Source: Trema orientale
Taxonomy: Eukaryota > Streptophyta > Magnoliopsida > Rosales > Cannabaceae
Direction: 5' to 3'
Length of the DNA: 64,000 nucleotides
Assembly: GCA_002914845.1 (NCBI GenBank)
Contig: JXTC01000180.1
Coordinates: forward strand, 297,948-361,947
The notes below the pieces were generated by a model. The model was not told the origin of the DNA. It ran no database searches and saw nothing but the letters and a program-made list of their open reading frames with translations. Position numbers and translations under genes: made by a program. This document shows positions 10,339 through 22,789 of the stretch, piece after piece; position 1 is the stretch's first letter; each line of letters starts with the position of its first letter.

Positions 10339-13300
10339 TCAGGAATGGACAACAATGCCCACATTTTCCTGTCCGTTTATGCTGGCTGGAATCACATTGC
10401 CTATCTCATCAAGTTGTTGAGGACTGTCATTTAAATTGCAAACAGAATTACCATTGCCATTAGGGACGTAGCTCTTCTCCTTTGTGTTCATGTGACCATC
10501 AGTAGTACTTTCTTCTTTATAACTACCTGTACCGTGACGACTTCCCCGACCATGTGTTCCTTTCACTTTGTCCACTGTATCACTGCAGCTCTTCCTTCGG
10601 CCAAGTTTTGGTGATTTTGCACGGGTTGGGGGAAGCTGGCATGGAGACAAGCCAAGATATTTAAACTGCTGTGTACTGATATTACTAGTCAACAATCTTT
10701 TCCTATTTCTATCTACCGATCTATTGATTCCAGTTCTGCTATACTTGTAACAATCCGTAGTTCAATCGCATCTCAAAATCCAATACTGCTATTAACATAA
10801 GAAAGAACATGAAAAAATCTTTGTAAGACCTTTTTAAGTTCAGTCTTGGGTGGAGGACCCTCATGGTAGAAGGTTGGCATTGGGTTTGCCTTGAACATTA
10901 AACTCTTCCTCAATTGTTTAATGGCCGCCTCAATCTCTTCCTAAAATTCCAAGATTGATGAGATGGGATGAAAGGAAAGTATAAATATCAGAATGATGTA
11001 ACTCAACCAAAGTAACAATTAAAGACCATCAGAAAATGCAGGAGAAGCAATACAAGATCAAACATTATCCATACGCACAATCAGATATGTGCTGGTAAGA
11101 GAAAGTGATGTAGGATAAGATGAGAATTTAGAAAGAGAATAGGTAGAAGAGCAAGGGGTGATAGAATTTAGGCAGAAATAGATAAATTGGTAGAAAAGCA
11201 ATAGAGAATCAAGATAAAAACTCAAAGAGAAGAAGAACTATAGAGGAGAAAACTCAATAATCACTCAATATTCATTCATAATCTAAAAAACAATTACACA
11301 ACTAAGCCTATTTATAGATAGGCAATTGGACACAACAAGGAAACTAGACACATTCTAGAAACTAATAGAAATAGGAAATTTAAAACTGATTACTTAAAAT
11401 TAAAATAAACCTAATAATTAAATAAAGCTAATTTAATAATAATTATTATTATAATATTCTTAAAATATTTCTTTCTTATTCTTCATCAATCTCCCGGGGT
11501 TCGAGAACTCGACTCCGATGAATTAAAACGCATATACATCATAAAGAAGCAATCTGAAGCAGAGGAAAATCGGCAAGTACAAGTCTTGATGCGTGATGAC
11601 GATGTAAGATCTAGACTCATCATATTTGTCCCAGTCTCTCTGGATCAGAGTATGCATTTGAATAAAAATTCACTCATATTGAAAACTAGTCCAATAGTCA
11701 TATTAGAAAGAAAATCAAACAAACATGTATTTAATCCAAGTTTTGGAATTTGATGTTGAGGTTGATGTGTAGGCTGACTAGGAACAACGGGTAAAGGAAT
11801 AGAATCACTAGGTTGAGCGGTTATGATGGGCTCAGCTATAGTTGAATGTTGTTCTACAATAAACTCATCATGGGTAGAGGGTTGTATATCACATGGTCTA
11901 GCTTTCATGCCTTAGTAATGTTGGTTTATGCGGTCTAATTGGGCTCTAATGTCGGCTAAATTTTTGTCAATCTGGGATTTATAATCTNNNNNNNNNNNNN
12001 NNNNNNNNNNNNNNNNNNNNNNNNNNNNNNNNNNNNNNNNNNNNNNNNNNNNNNNNNNNNNNNNNNNNNNNNNNNNNNNNNNNNNNNNNNNNNNNNNNNN
12101 NNNNNNNNNNNNNNNNNNNNNNNNNNNNNNNNNNNNNNNNNNNNNTTTATAACTACGAAAATTCGGGGAAAGAAAATAAAAAGGCTAATGATTTTTTTTT
12201 TTTGGGTAATTTAGAGTACAAAAGACAAAAAAAATTAAAGGATAGGTAAGAGGAAACCGAACTAGGCTCGGATACCAATTGATGTAGGATAAGATGAGAA
12301 TTTAGAAAGAGAATAGGTAGAAGAGCAAGGGGTGATAGAATTTAGACAGAAATAGATGAATTGGTAGAAAAGCAATAGAGAATCAAGATAAGAACTCAAA
12401 GAGAAGAAGAACTATAGAGGAGAAAACTCATTATCACTCAATATTCATTCATAATCTAAAAAACAATTACATAGCTAAGCCTATTTATAGATAGACAATT
12501 GGATACAACTAGAAAACTAGACACATTCTAGAAACTAATAGAAATAGGAAATTTAAAACTAATTACTTAAAATTAAAATAAATCTAATAATTAAATAAAC
12601 CTAATTTAATAATAATTATTAGTATAATATTCTTAAAATATTCCTTTCCTATTCTTCATCAGAAAGATACAGAGCAATAAAGCTACTCTGATAAATCTAT
12701 ATGATACTAGCATTAGAGGAAAAAAAAAATCTATAAGATAATAGGGAAACAATCAAACCTTGGTCCTTGCTTCACTTTGAGTTTTCTCAGCCTCTAGTGC
12801 TTGGTGTTTCTCCTCCAATTTCGAATAAAACTAATATATGGCCAAGGAAAATCAACATTCATTTACATAAAGTTTTTAGACGATTAAACTTGTACTTAAA
12901 AAAAAAAGAATCACATAATAAAATTGACAAAATTTTACCTCCCTCCTTTTCTCTGCACGTTCGGAACATCTAAATACTGGAGTTGATGCAGCAGTTGACC
13001 TGGATTTCCGAGCAGAGGCTGTTGTTCTATTTTATAGTTAAGGGATTAACTTTATTCTGAGAAAAAAGAGAAATGTAAGAAAATAGAGAAATAAGAAAGA
13101 GTAGATGAAAAATCAGTTGATATTAGACTGCAATATATTTAAAGGATACAAGGAAACAACAGAACAAGAATCTTCCTCGTCAGGACGCTTCTTATTATCA
13201 GGTTGCAATGGTTTTCTTGGTACTGAAGGTGGTGTTGGCTGCACATAGTATAACATAAACACAAATATGTCATCAAGAACGTTTATAATCTTGACATGGT

Positions 13301-14162
13301 TTCTCCATGCAATAAAGTCACAGAAATATGCAGTTAAAGATACAATTACCTGCCTCAAGATAAAAACGATCTTCTCGGAGCAAAGATTAGCACAAGGGAC
13401 TTCCATCCCCATGATTAAAAAATAACCAAAATAAAAGAGCAATACTGCCCCGATCAACTATATCTGGCACGGGTCAGACAGAAGAGGGTGGACTATTACA
13501 GCCGTGCTAGGAATTGTTGAGCGAGGCAGCATTTCTCAAAATAAAAACATAAAAGAGGATAGATATATCAAATGTGTTAGAAGTGTAGGCTTAGTTATTA
13601 CTGTTACCTTATTCTTCTTTACAGTATTAAGATGTTGTAGATTGTTTGTGTTTGAAGATTTATGTACTCCATTTCCAACATCAGATACAGAACCAACAGG
13701 ACGAGGTCCACTTGAAGCACGTTTTTCAGTTGCTAGGGCAAATGGTTGTGGAATAGTGAGTTTTGTTTTAGCATTTCCGGCACCAGGTTTCGATGCATGA
13801 TTTATAGATATTCTTGACTTATTTTGATCTTTTGTCTTCTCGCAGTCCAAATGGACTTTCTTGTCAGATTGGCCAACCCCTAAATCAGAGGTTAGCACGT
13901 TTGGTTCCCCAGTAGAGTTCTCATTGTCACACAGTTGAGATTTGATTTCATTAGTACACTCCTTCACTTCATATTCCTTTACTTCAGTGCTCTCTTCCAA
14001 ATTCTTGAGTTCACAATTCCCATTTATGTCCACATAAGAGTCTGAAATAGCATTATCACTGGGAGTCGATTCGTGATCTGAATCCTGCGAGACATCTTTT
14101 GGATAAATGATGACACATTCTGACTCCTTGTCCATGCCAATATCTGTAACTTCCATCCCCAT
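10339..14162 (-). CDS. WDL: WVD2-like (WDL) microtubule-associated protein, TPX2 domain
   Basis: The coding exons, in gene order on the minus strand, are 14162-13608, 13238-13150, 13026-12939, 12830-12759, 10940-10830 and 10635-10339. They join in frame to about 403 residues. The first ~185 residues are acidic and low in complexity. A basic Ser/Pro stretch ([10 protein letters not shown] near residue 200) leads to the diagnostic [13 protein letters not shown] segment (residues 248-260) and a [21 protein letters not shown] motif just after it, the C-terminal half of the TPX2 domain. Members of this plant family bind and bundle cortical microtubules and influence anisotropic cell growth. The ATG at 14160-14162 lies four bases after a 3' splice site, and a 5' untranslated exon is proposed upstream. 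The 1.8-kb intron between 12759 and 10940 carries a whole LTR retrotransposon. Which WDL paralogue this is cannot be settled by eye. Confidence 0.9.
11106..11488 (-). repeat. LTR (3' LTR in element orientation)
   Basis: Left copy of the long terminal repeat. Read on the minus strand it begins TGATGAAGAAT and ends CCTACATCA. Confidence 0.9.
11645..11908 (-). pseudogene. Unrecognised open frame inside the retrotransposon
   Basis: An 87-residue Pro/Gln-rich frame lies in the element's interior. The same frame continues upstream past a stop codon into [18 protein letters not shown] sequence before the N run. It could be a decayed piece of gag, but I see no zinc knuckle, protease or polymerase motif. 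The function is not known. Confidence 0.3.
11988..12145. other. Assembly gap (158 N)
   Basis: A run of N inside the LTR retrotransposon interior. Single undetermined bases also occur at 17965, 21628 and 55631. Confidence 0.99.
12280..12661 (-). repeat. LTR (5' LTR in element orientation)
   Basis: Right copy of the long terminal repeat, followed on the minus strand by the primer-binding site. Confidence 0.9.
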
Positions 14163-14756
14163 CACACTGAAATAGAGAACACTTAGTATAGCTGCCCTAT
14201 ATCAATAGTTCATATGTCTGGGGAACAAAATATATAGCAACATATGTCATCCATGAGTTTTTATTAAATTTTGCAGACTACTATCACAATAATCCAACCT
14301 CGATAAGAGTCTCAATCAGGCAAAACATAGAAAACTGCAACTCGAATAAATTATTTTCCAAACTTGTGAGAATAAATGTGTAAACATATTGACAAACATT
14401 CATTAAACATAAGTTAATGAGTTATGAAATTCACCTGAGGCAAATAGGAAGTCACTATCAGCCTACTAATGCATGGATGACAACAATGAAAATAATTCCA
14501 CATATACGCGTGCAATACGAAATTTAGCATTCAAAAAGTACAGTAGCTACGTGATTGATTCTAATATACTTACCAAAAAGCAGCTTTTGACAGTCAATAC
14601 AAAGTTACAAATCCATTGTCTATATTGTGAAAAAAATAAAATAAAATAAAATAAAATAAAAATAAAAGGTATCAAACAAAATATTAGGAAAAGAACCATC
14701 CAAAAGACATAGAAATAGAACAGAAGAAAGTTCTTTTCGTAAAATTTCAGTTCAAA

Positions 14757-14940
14757 ACTGTCAAGAGACTCTACAACCAGTTAAGAAGTGATATTTAGAA
14801 TAAAAACTGGGCGTGTCCTAAACCACCTTACTACTTTTTCCGCCCACAACTGTCAAGAGACTCTACAACCAGTTAAGAAGTGATATTTAGAATAAAAACT
14901 GGGCGTGTCCTAAACCACCTTACTACTTTTTCCGCCCACA
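14757..14940 (+). repeat. Exact 92-bp tandem duplication in the proposed WDL leader intron
   Basis: Two copies, 14757-14848 and 14849-14940, each starting ACTGTCAAGAGAC and ending TTCCGCCCACA, appear identical by eye. Perfect identity suggests a recent event or an assembly artefact. Confidence 0.9.
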
Positions 14941-16659
14941 TTTGTTAATGGTTATAGGAGTCTTGATTTGGATGTCAAAATGGAAAAATAAAGTATGACA
15001 AAGGCAATAGGTGTAGAAATTATACAATGAATACTATATTGTCATAGATATATTATGACATATACAGGACAAGGCAAATGAAAAAAAGCCCCCATTTTTT
15101 ATAACAATGCCAAATACTAACCTCTTTCCCAAACCCCCTAGCCAACAAATAAAATTAAAGATCCTTTTTTGGGAAACATTCCTCATATCCAATGATTTCT
15201 ATACTGGGACAAGACTAGTTATAGTATCACGAAATCCCTTACCTACAGGCTACAACCCTTCCTTAAATTGAAGTACCAAAACATGGTTATAACTAGACAG
15301 CCAATGGAATGGCTCACCAGATAGATTTTATTTTGTACCCAGCAGATGTAAAATTTATCATGGGGACCATACTGCTATCTACTCCATATACTATTTATGC
15401 CACACGAATAACCATTTTTGACACTTGCATAAGGAATTACACACCGACATGCACTATGCGACTAATCTAAAATAATTGTGAAATACTCAACCAACAGAAG
15501 ATAACAGTGCTTGAACAAACAGTATACCAAATGCAAAACAAATTGGTGAAAAGGACACAATTGAAACGGCTGTAGTACCTCTCAAGATGCTTAGTATCAA
15601 AGTGAGAAGAGGGATAAAAAATAAAAATAAAAAAAATAAAAAAAAGAATTGTTTGCCTTCCCAACAACCATAAATGCCAAGGAATACCAAAGGAAGGACA
15701 CCGAAGAAATAGGGATTACTTGTAATAGAAGTGATGATGCACTCACTCCACAATTCAGATGATAAGTCTAACTTAATAATAGAGACGGACCTCTGTAAAA
15801 GCATGCCCGAGATTAAAATGAAATTAATGTAAAAGGATGTCAAGAAACAAATATATATATATATATGTATATAAGTATAAAACTAAGATCTAATTATGTA
15901 AGGAGCTACTTGAGGCAATGGTATATCCTATCTGATGGCAAAAGTAAACAACAAATGGCCTTCTGGCCCTTCCGGTCCAGTGGCAATGGTATAGACAGGC
16001 TTTCAGAATTGCAAGAAGGTATCTCATGTCATGGATCCAAGGCAATTAAGGTTTAGGATAGCAACCCTGACATATACATACACATATACAGACATACACA
16101 TGTATACGTACACTCATACATGAGTACATACGCATAGTGGCTATTTTCTTAAAATCAAAGTCACTCATTTGGTCATTTTTGTTTGAGTCTTAAATCAAGA
16201 GAAACTAAGACAAACCCAAAGGCGAAACGAAAGCCATAGCAGGGTCAGTCTTAAAGAAACAAACGCATCTAACATTCCATACAAATCCCAATACAAAATA
16301 ATGCGAGGCATGCTTTTAACATAAATCTAAATTACATTTTTTTTTTCTCTTCTTTGATTTCTAATGCACAATCAAACATAGACACATTCAGAAAAATAAG
16401 ACCAACCCAGTTCGCCTCAGTTAACTTGTAAGCAAAAAAAAAAAAAAAAAAAAAAAAGAATATAGATTTCTCTGAACCCATATGGTGAAAAACTTGTAAC
16501 AACTGGAAACTCCCATTTACTTTCTTTTGTACCAACATTTTCTCAGCACCCAAACAGAGAAATTTTTGTTCATTTGTTTCCAACACACAATCCTAAAATA
16601 TCAGTAAAACAATAAAATATTAAAAAAAAATAGAATCGCATTGACATGAAAACGAATTA

Positions 16660-16661
<2 letters not shown>

Positions 16662-16700
<39 letters not shown>
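16662..16700. repeat. (GA)n microsatellite
   Basis: About 19 GA units within the proposed leader intron of the WDL gene. Confidence 0.9.
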
Positions 16701-16702
<2 letters not shown>

Positions 16703-16827
16703 AAAAGCTAAAAACGACATTTTTGGAATCGAAGAATGAAACTAGAGCGACATTTCATGCGTGTAAGGGGAATGAAGGAGAAGAACACTAGAGAGACACA
16801 GAGTGGCAAATGTGGTAAATAACTTAC

Positions 16828-16930
16828 AATAATAGTCCGATCTGTGGAAAGATTTGATGAAGGCTTCTCCCTGAGCGAAAGAAAATTTGAATTGTGTGTT
16901 TGTTGGGGGCTTTGGCTTTTAGGCTTTTAG
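16828..16930 (-). other. Probable 5' untranslated exon of the WDL gene
   Basis: On the minus strand a candidate donor (ATTATT then GTAAGT) ends at 16828, preceded by a moderately GC-rich sequence. The next 3' splice site that opens the coding frame is at 14167, which would give a ~2.65-kb leader intron. The upper end of the exon is a guess. It is supported only by the donor and by the lack of an ATG-bearing exon between. Confidence 0.45.
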
Positions 16931-17003
16931 CCAATTCTGCAGATTTTCTTTGCCTTTATCGAGCTGTGTGCTTCTGTTTCTTGTTTTTATATGCGCACTC
17001 ACG

Positions 17004-17041
17004 GAGTGCCTCGTCGGCACTCACGCCGTTTCTTAACGGCG
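17004..17041. promoter_or_regulatory. Two adjacent GC-rich perfect hairpins upstream of WDL
   Basis: GAGTGCC-TCGTC-GGCACTC (17004-17022) and CGCCGTT-TCTT-AACGGCG (17024-17041) are two perfect 7-bp stems with short loops, one base apart, in otherwise AT-rich DNA just upstream of the WDL gene. They could act as DNA or 5'-leader structures. No function is shown. Confidence 0.4.
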
Positions 17042-17121
17042 ATTTCTCCGTTTATCTTTCTTTAATCTCATTGTTATTTGACATATGGCATGTTGATTCC
17101 CCTAAAATAATAATTATTTTT

Positions 17122-17250
17122 GGAGGCGGTTATAATAGGAGCGCTCCTACCTAAGGCCCCTGTTTATACACCGTTTGATGAGAATCTGTGGCCCATCAAA
17201 CGGTATATAAACAGGGCCTTATGTAGAGACGCCACTACTGTAGACGCACC
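17122..17250. mobile_element. Hairpin MITE, copy 1 of family M1
   Basis: The ends resemble GGAGGCGGTTATAATAGGAG and, inverted, GGTGCGTCTACAGTAG. The two halves pair over CCCTGTTTATACACCGTTTG to form a long near-perfect stem. A sister copy lies at 37560-37712. The left flank is TTATTTTT and the right flank is T-rich, a weak match to an 8-bp target duplication. Confidence 0.8.
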
Positions 17251-17388
17251 TTTTTTTTAAAAAAAAAAACAAATATTTAATATTTAGCAAAAAGAATACA
17301 CAAAAAAAAAGTGGAATAGTTTATGTTAAAATAGTATCACTTACAATTGCGTGGAAGTGTCTTTAGGGTCCGTGCGTGGAAGTCTCTT

Positions 17389-18538
17389 TAAGGTCCGTTT
17401 GATTGCAGTGGTGGAATAGTTATAATAATGGTAATAGTAATCAGAATGGAATGGAAAAGAATGGTAATATAATTATGTTGTTTGGTTAAAGTGGTGGAAT
17501 CAGTAGCTGAATAGACATTCTTATGTTTGGTTAACTGTAAAAATGAATAGAATTATTTGTATAACGACAAAAATACTCTTCATTTTAATATTTTAAATTA
17601 AATTTAACATTCAATTATTTCATTAAATTATTTTACATTTAGCATTATTTTATCTTATTAAATTATTTTATTAATTATTTTTTATTAATCAAATTATTAT
17701 TTTATTAAATTATCTTATATTTAGCATTAAATTATTTATTAAATTATTTTGCATTTAGCATAATTTTATTTTATTACTTTTTCAATTATTTTACTAATTA
17801 TTTTTTATTAATTAAATTATTTAATATTTATCATTATTTTATTTTATTTTATTAATTAAATTATTCTTTTATTAAATTATTTTATATTTAGCATTATTTT
17901 ATTTTATTTTATTATTTTTAAATTATTTTATTAATTATTTTTATTAACTAAATTATTATTTTATNAATTATTTAATTAATTAAATTATTATTTTATTAAA
18001 TTATTTTGCATATAGCATTATTTTTTTTAAAATTATTTTATTAATTATTTTTATTAACTAAATTATTATTTTATTAATTTTATTAAATTATTTTTATTAA
18101 TTAAAGTATTATTTTATTAAATTTTTGTACATTTAGCATTATTTTAATTTATTAAATTATTATTTTTAATTAAAGAATTATTTTATTAAATTATTTTACA
18201 TTTAGCATTATTTTATTTTATTTTATTATTTCATTTAATTATTCTTTATTAATCAAATTATTATTTTATTAAATTATTTTACATTTAGCTTTATTTTACT
18301 TTATTTTATTTTATTATTTTATTTAATTATTTATTTATTATTAATTAAATAGTTTAATTAAATGGTATTCCATTTTATTCCACCTTATTCTATCCAATCT
18401 TAAGTGGAATAAAATTCCACCATATTTCATTCCAATGGAAAAGCTTTTCCTATTCAGGTTTCAAACCAAACAATAAAATTGGGTCATTTTAGAATTGTTT
18501 CCATTCCATTCTATTACCCCTAACCAAACATGACCTTA
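17389..18538. mobile_element. Repeat with TAAGGTC ends and an AT-rich internal array
   Basis: The left end reads TAAGGTCCGTTTG and the right end is CAAACATGACCTTA, an imperfect terminal inverted repeat. Next to both ends are GGAATGG-rich and CCATTCC-rich segments. The ~750-bp interior (17580-18350) is an irregular tandem array built on TTTTATTAAATTATTTTACA followed by TTTAGCATTATTTTA, with about nine recognisable TTTAGCATT units. No clear target duplication or coding sequence is present. A partial ~25-bp tandem repeat (17351-17399) overlaps the left edge. Confidence 0.6.
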
Positions 18539-21500
18539 GTATTGTTCTCTTTTTTTCCTTTTTTTTAATAAATCCAATTAATAATTATTTATTTTTCTTT
18601 CTGACGAAATCCAAATGCTCTGCTCAATTGTAGATTAAATGATTTACAAATTTGATTAAATCTACAAGAAAAATTTAATGGTTCTTGAAAATTTGAAAGG
18701 TTATCTACTTTTTTATTGTTTTTTCTTTAATTTTTAACAAATGAAATAAAAGAGTAGAGTTTCTCAAACTAGGTCTTGAAATTTTTTTTAATATATTTAG
18801 TTCATTAGAATTAAAAATATCAAAATAAATCAGTAAAAATTCTAATTCATATATTTCAACTTTCTAAATTCAGGAATTTTTTTCTTTATTTTTTTTTTTC
18901 TAAAACCAATATTTACATTAAGCTGTTCAAATAAATATACAATTAAAGGTTTATCTATTTCCTTGCTCATGCATCATGTGTCAATAGAGATACTTTTCCC
19001 TTTTTGCGCTTTTTGTGACTAGGATACGAATTCAACTAGCTCATTTAATTATGTTCATGAAGCTTTCTTTATTACTAAAATATAAACTTTTTAGTGTGCT
19101 TTAGGTCATATTCCATTTTTTTCCACTTATTTTTCCAACAAAATTGGGTCCGGATGTTTATTAATTTCAAAATCCTAGTTGATGTGAAAAATACAATTTT
19201 GTTGCCTTATATAACTACTTGAAACATTTATTAAATTTTATACGAGTCTTCATAACTTATTAGGGCACAACATATTCAATATTTTAGTGGATTGGGTAAA
19301 CTAATCATTATTTTTTGCAAGTTCTATACTCTAAATTTTTTGTTATACTGTGCTTTAGTTTCACATGTTATTCCAACACAACTAATTGATTTCTTTATGT
19401 ATTACCATATTTTTAAATTCGGGTAATTTGGTTGTGGACTTATCCCACGGACACCACCATTAACTTCAGATAATTCAGTAAGTACCTAATATCACTGTAT
19501 AATATTAAAAAGAATCTTGTATAGTTCATTTTCATTAAGCTGGGTATGGTACACAAATTAATATGTCAAACTCATGTTGAAGCTATCAAAGTCAAATCAT
19601 CATCTAACCTCCTAAGTGATATTCATTTTCATTACTTCTTTTTTTTGCCTACCCTTAAACAAATAATGACATTTGATGTTCCCATTTTGAGTTGGTGCAA
19701 TCAATTTTCAGTAAAAAGGGGAAAAAATTAATATACAGGTACTAGACTCCTGTGAAAATTCTCTCCCATCAACAAGAAAGCTTTTTGTTTTTTGTTTTCT
19801 TTTCTTTTCAAACTTGAAGTTATAAGTTAAAAAGAAAAAACATGAGCAAATTATATGCCACTATATGTGTCTCTAGAGTAGCAAGTGAGATAGCAAGGAT
19901 ATCCAAGTGAAAAAATAAATAAATAAATAAAGTGAGATAGCTCATTCATGCAAGGAAGTTGTCCCTTTAGTAATCTTAAACAACCAAAATTTGTCTTTTC
20001 ATTTGTACTAGGCTTGTAATGAAGCAACCACCCCAAAAAAAAAATGTTATCTTTTAAGAAATATTGATGCCTATTTAGAGCAATTCCAACCAAAGGCTAA
20101 AATGGAGCAAAATAACATTTTGGAGTGCTAGACGACCTTCAACCCAACACCAACTTAGGCGCTATTTTAGCGTGCAACTACAATGCTACGTCAAATATGG
20201 CACCGCACTGTGGATTGGCTTTTTCCCAGAATACCCCGTTTCATTAATAATTTTCAAACATGTTAAATACTTTATTAAATGTAAATTATTTTTTTAATTA
20301 TTAAATTAGTTAAGATTAATGATTAATTAATTTAATAGTTTACATTCACTGTTTCACATATTCTTCTTTTTTTCTTGTCCTTTTCTCTCTTTTCTTTTTG
20401 TTAAAAGTATGCTAATCAAAATTTATTCTTGTATTTCAAATTCACCACTCAAAATATTTGGAGCCAATTTTGCGTGTTGTCCCACACACAAAGCTGAAGA
20501 GATTAAAGCTCCTAACACCAAGTCACCAATAAATTGAGTACAAGAATTTTTATTGTTTTTTCAGTCCTACTTTTATATCCATATTTGTTATAATAATTAA
20601 GCAAACTTCTCTAGGGATCTTATTTAACGTGACGTTAAGACGCCTATACCGAACGGGGTTTGTCCCATGGTCAATAAGATGTTCATATCTTAACCAAAAA
20701 GCAATAAAAGAGAAGAAGTTCCATCCAAATTATTGCTTAGGCCCCATCTTTGATTACTCCCGCTTAACCCTTTTGATAAAGCCCTAACACCCTCCAAATT
20801 AATTTAACACCTCCCTTTCTTTTCATCAAATTCCCAATGTACCCTTCATTCCTTAGCCCCCAGTTGGGACGAAGTAGTCACGGTCAGCCAAAAGCTTAAT
20901 AATATGTGTTAGCTAACTGAGTTGTGAATATCCTTTAAAAAAAAAAATGAGTTGTGAATATCTTTTGAGAGTGGAATCTAATAAACCTAAAAACAAACTT
21001 TATTTCACTAAGATCGGGAAGAAACAAAGAGCCATTTTATTATTGTTTTGTTTCTTGAAAAATCACTTATTCTCTTTCGATGACAAGGACAACTAAAATT
21101 AAGATTTTTATATATGTTTCTTAGAATAACTGTGAGAAAAATAATATGTAGCAAATTATGAAATAATCTAACCAATGCGTAGTTTATCATATGTTGAAGG
21201 GGTTTCCCAGAGACCTAGCACTAAGAAAATGAAATGTGACAAAGGATAAATAGGGTGAGTGCTAGGTTGAGTTAGATTCTAAAGTGGTCCATCCATGATT
21301 CAGCCATATTAACAGCTAGAATATTGATCATAATAAAATAAGAAGTAAGCAAATCACACACAAGACTATATGATTGACAAGATTTTGTATCCAAGTGATA
21401 ACAATAAATTTATACTTGGCTAATCACGACTATATGACACTCGTAGTCTAATTATATATTCCAACACTTGTGGTTATAAGTGTATAGGATACAACATATG

Positions 21501-22587
21501 GAATCGTAGAGACTCGATTTATTAAAGGACAGATGTCAATCAACCCTACTTTATGGGAACAACTGAGCAAACTATTATAATCTTTCCTTCTCATATATTA
21601 GACAAGTCATTATAAAACCTTACTCTGNGTCTTGCTATATTGTGCCGCCCACAATAACCACACTGGTGCCTATTTCCATAACTTTAGTGATCGGACTACC
21701 GTGGTTTTCCCCGAAACAATGCAGCTTGGTACTATCTCAGCAAGAAGGTTAGAAAATAGTACTGTTATAGGACGCGTGGCACATACACATATTGGTATAC
21801 AGAAACATTCCAGCACCAACATTATACATTAGTTGTAGTGGACATTTTCTCATATTCAAAATGTAAAGGTTGTAGTTTTAACAACAACAACAACAAAAAA
21901 TGTAAGGTTGCGAAAACAATATACTGGCCCCAAGAACAGTAGTTATGTTCTATAATGTGTCCCACACACATCGGGGGAAAAAAAAAAACACTTAATAATA
22001 TGACGTGTTATGTCTTTAATTTGCCACCCATTAATGGGCTTTGCCCGAACCACGAAGGGTATATTTGATATTTTGGAGCTGATTGAAGGGCAATTAGGGA
22101 TAATGGAGATTAGGGGGGCTAGATGATGGATGACACGGTGTACTATGTAACGTGGGCTATGTATGTGAGCTGTGTGGCAATGACTTTTGGTTGGAGGAGA
22201 ACTACTGCGAGTGGAGTAGGAGAAAGGGTAGCACTTAAGGCATATAATAAGAAGCAAGAACGAATGAGAATAATGCGGTAGGACCAAATTGGGAGAACGT
22301 GGGACCCACTATCAACCTGTCCCTATATTAGGGCCTTGAATACTCAGCAGGAAGTGAATGATCCAGGGTCCCACACTCAAGATTGTACCTGCCAACGGAC
22401 ATGATTGGTCACAGTCACGATCACATATCCTTGTTTAAGGTCTTGTTTTTGTCCCATGAAATTTAGGGCCAAATGGATAAAAATAAAGGCTACCCCTCAG
22501 ATTGTTTTGCATGATAGCTCTTTAAGCTAGCCCCATTTGTCATTCGATGGAAAAGAGTTCCAAATTTGATTTGATTATTTCATGTCT
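18539..22587. other. Intergenic, no gene recognised
   Basis: AT-rich DNA with short unsupported frames. A segment starting near 20083 (GAGCAATTCCAACC) resembles the GAGCATCTCCAA-type ends of plant DNA transposons, but no matching far end was found. 21600-22350 is less AT-rich than its surroundings, yet its frames have no recognisable domain. Confidence 0.45.
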
Positions 22588-22596
22588 AAATTTGTG

Positions 22597-22780
22597 GATT
22601 AATGCTATAGGACACTAGTGGTGTCCAGCACCACAATGATGTGTCAGTTTGTCATTGGCTAATCACAATTATAATTCAAGTGGGATCCAGGTGAGACCCA
22701 GATTATTAATTAAATCATCCAATGACAATCAGACATGTCATTGTGGTGCTGAGTACCACTGGTGCCTTATAACATTGTTC
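22597..22780. mobile_element. MULE-type MITE, copy 1 of family M2, with 9-bp target duplication
   Basis: The ~65-bp imperfect terminal inverted repeats start GATTAATGCTATAGG and, inverted, GAACAATGTTATAAGG, and share CAGCACCACAATGA. The element is flanked by AAATTTGTG (22588-22596) and AAATTTATG (22781-22789), an 8-of-9 match. The same flanking sequence without the element survives in a tandem copy (TCTAAATTTGTGATACAG near 22847), which fixes the insertion boundaries. A second copy lies at 59350-59528. It has no coding capacity. Confidence 0.85.
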
Positions 22781-22789
22781 AAATTTATG

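Larger units (their letters stand above)
11101..12666 (-). mobile_element. Complete small LTR retrotransposon in a WDL intron
   Basis: Two ~383-bp direct repeats (11106-11488 and 12280-12661) begin TGATG and end CATCA, and both are flanked by the 5-bp target duplication GAAAG (11101-11105 and 12662-12666). Next to the right repeat, the minus strand reads TGGTATCCGAGC, one base off the usual initiator-tRNA-Met primer site TGGTATCAGAGC, so the element runs on the minus strand. By eye the LTRs differ at roughly 16 places (~4%), so the insertion is not recent. The ~790-bp interior contains an assembly gap and no intact gag or pol, so the element is non-autonomous or internally deleted. Confidence 0.92.

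Noticed and set aside
13455..13500. A miR156-like word (GACAGAAGAGGGTG)
   Set aside because: It matches miR156 only partly, has no complementary arm nearby and lies in an intron of the WDL gene.
13504..13800. 98-codon plus-strand open frame
   Set aside because: It is the antisense shadow of the main WDL exon.
21632..22287. Two frames (66 and 114 codons) in a less AT-rich stretch
   Set aside because: No recognisable domain, no splice partners and no upstream signals; composition alone is not enough.
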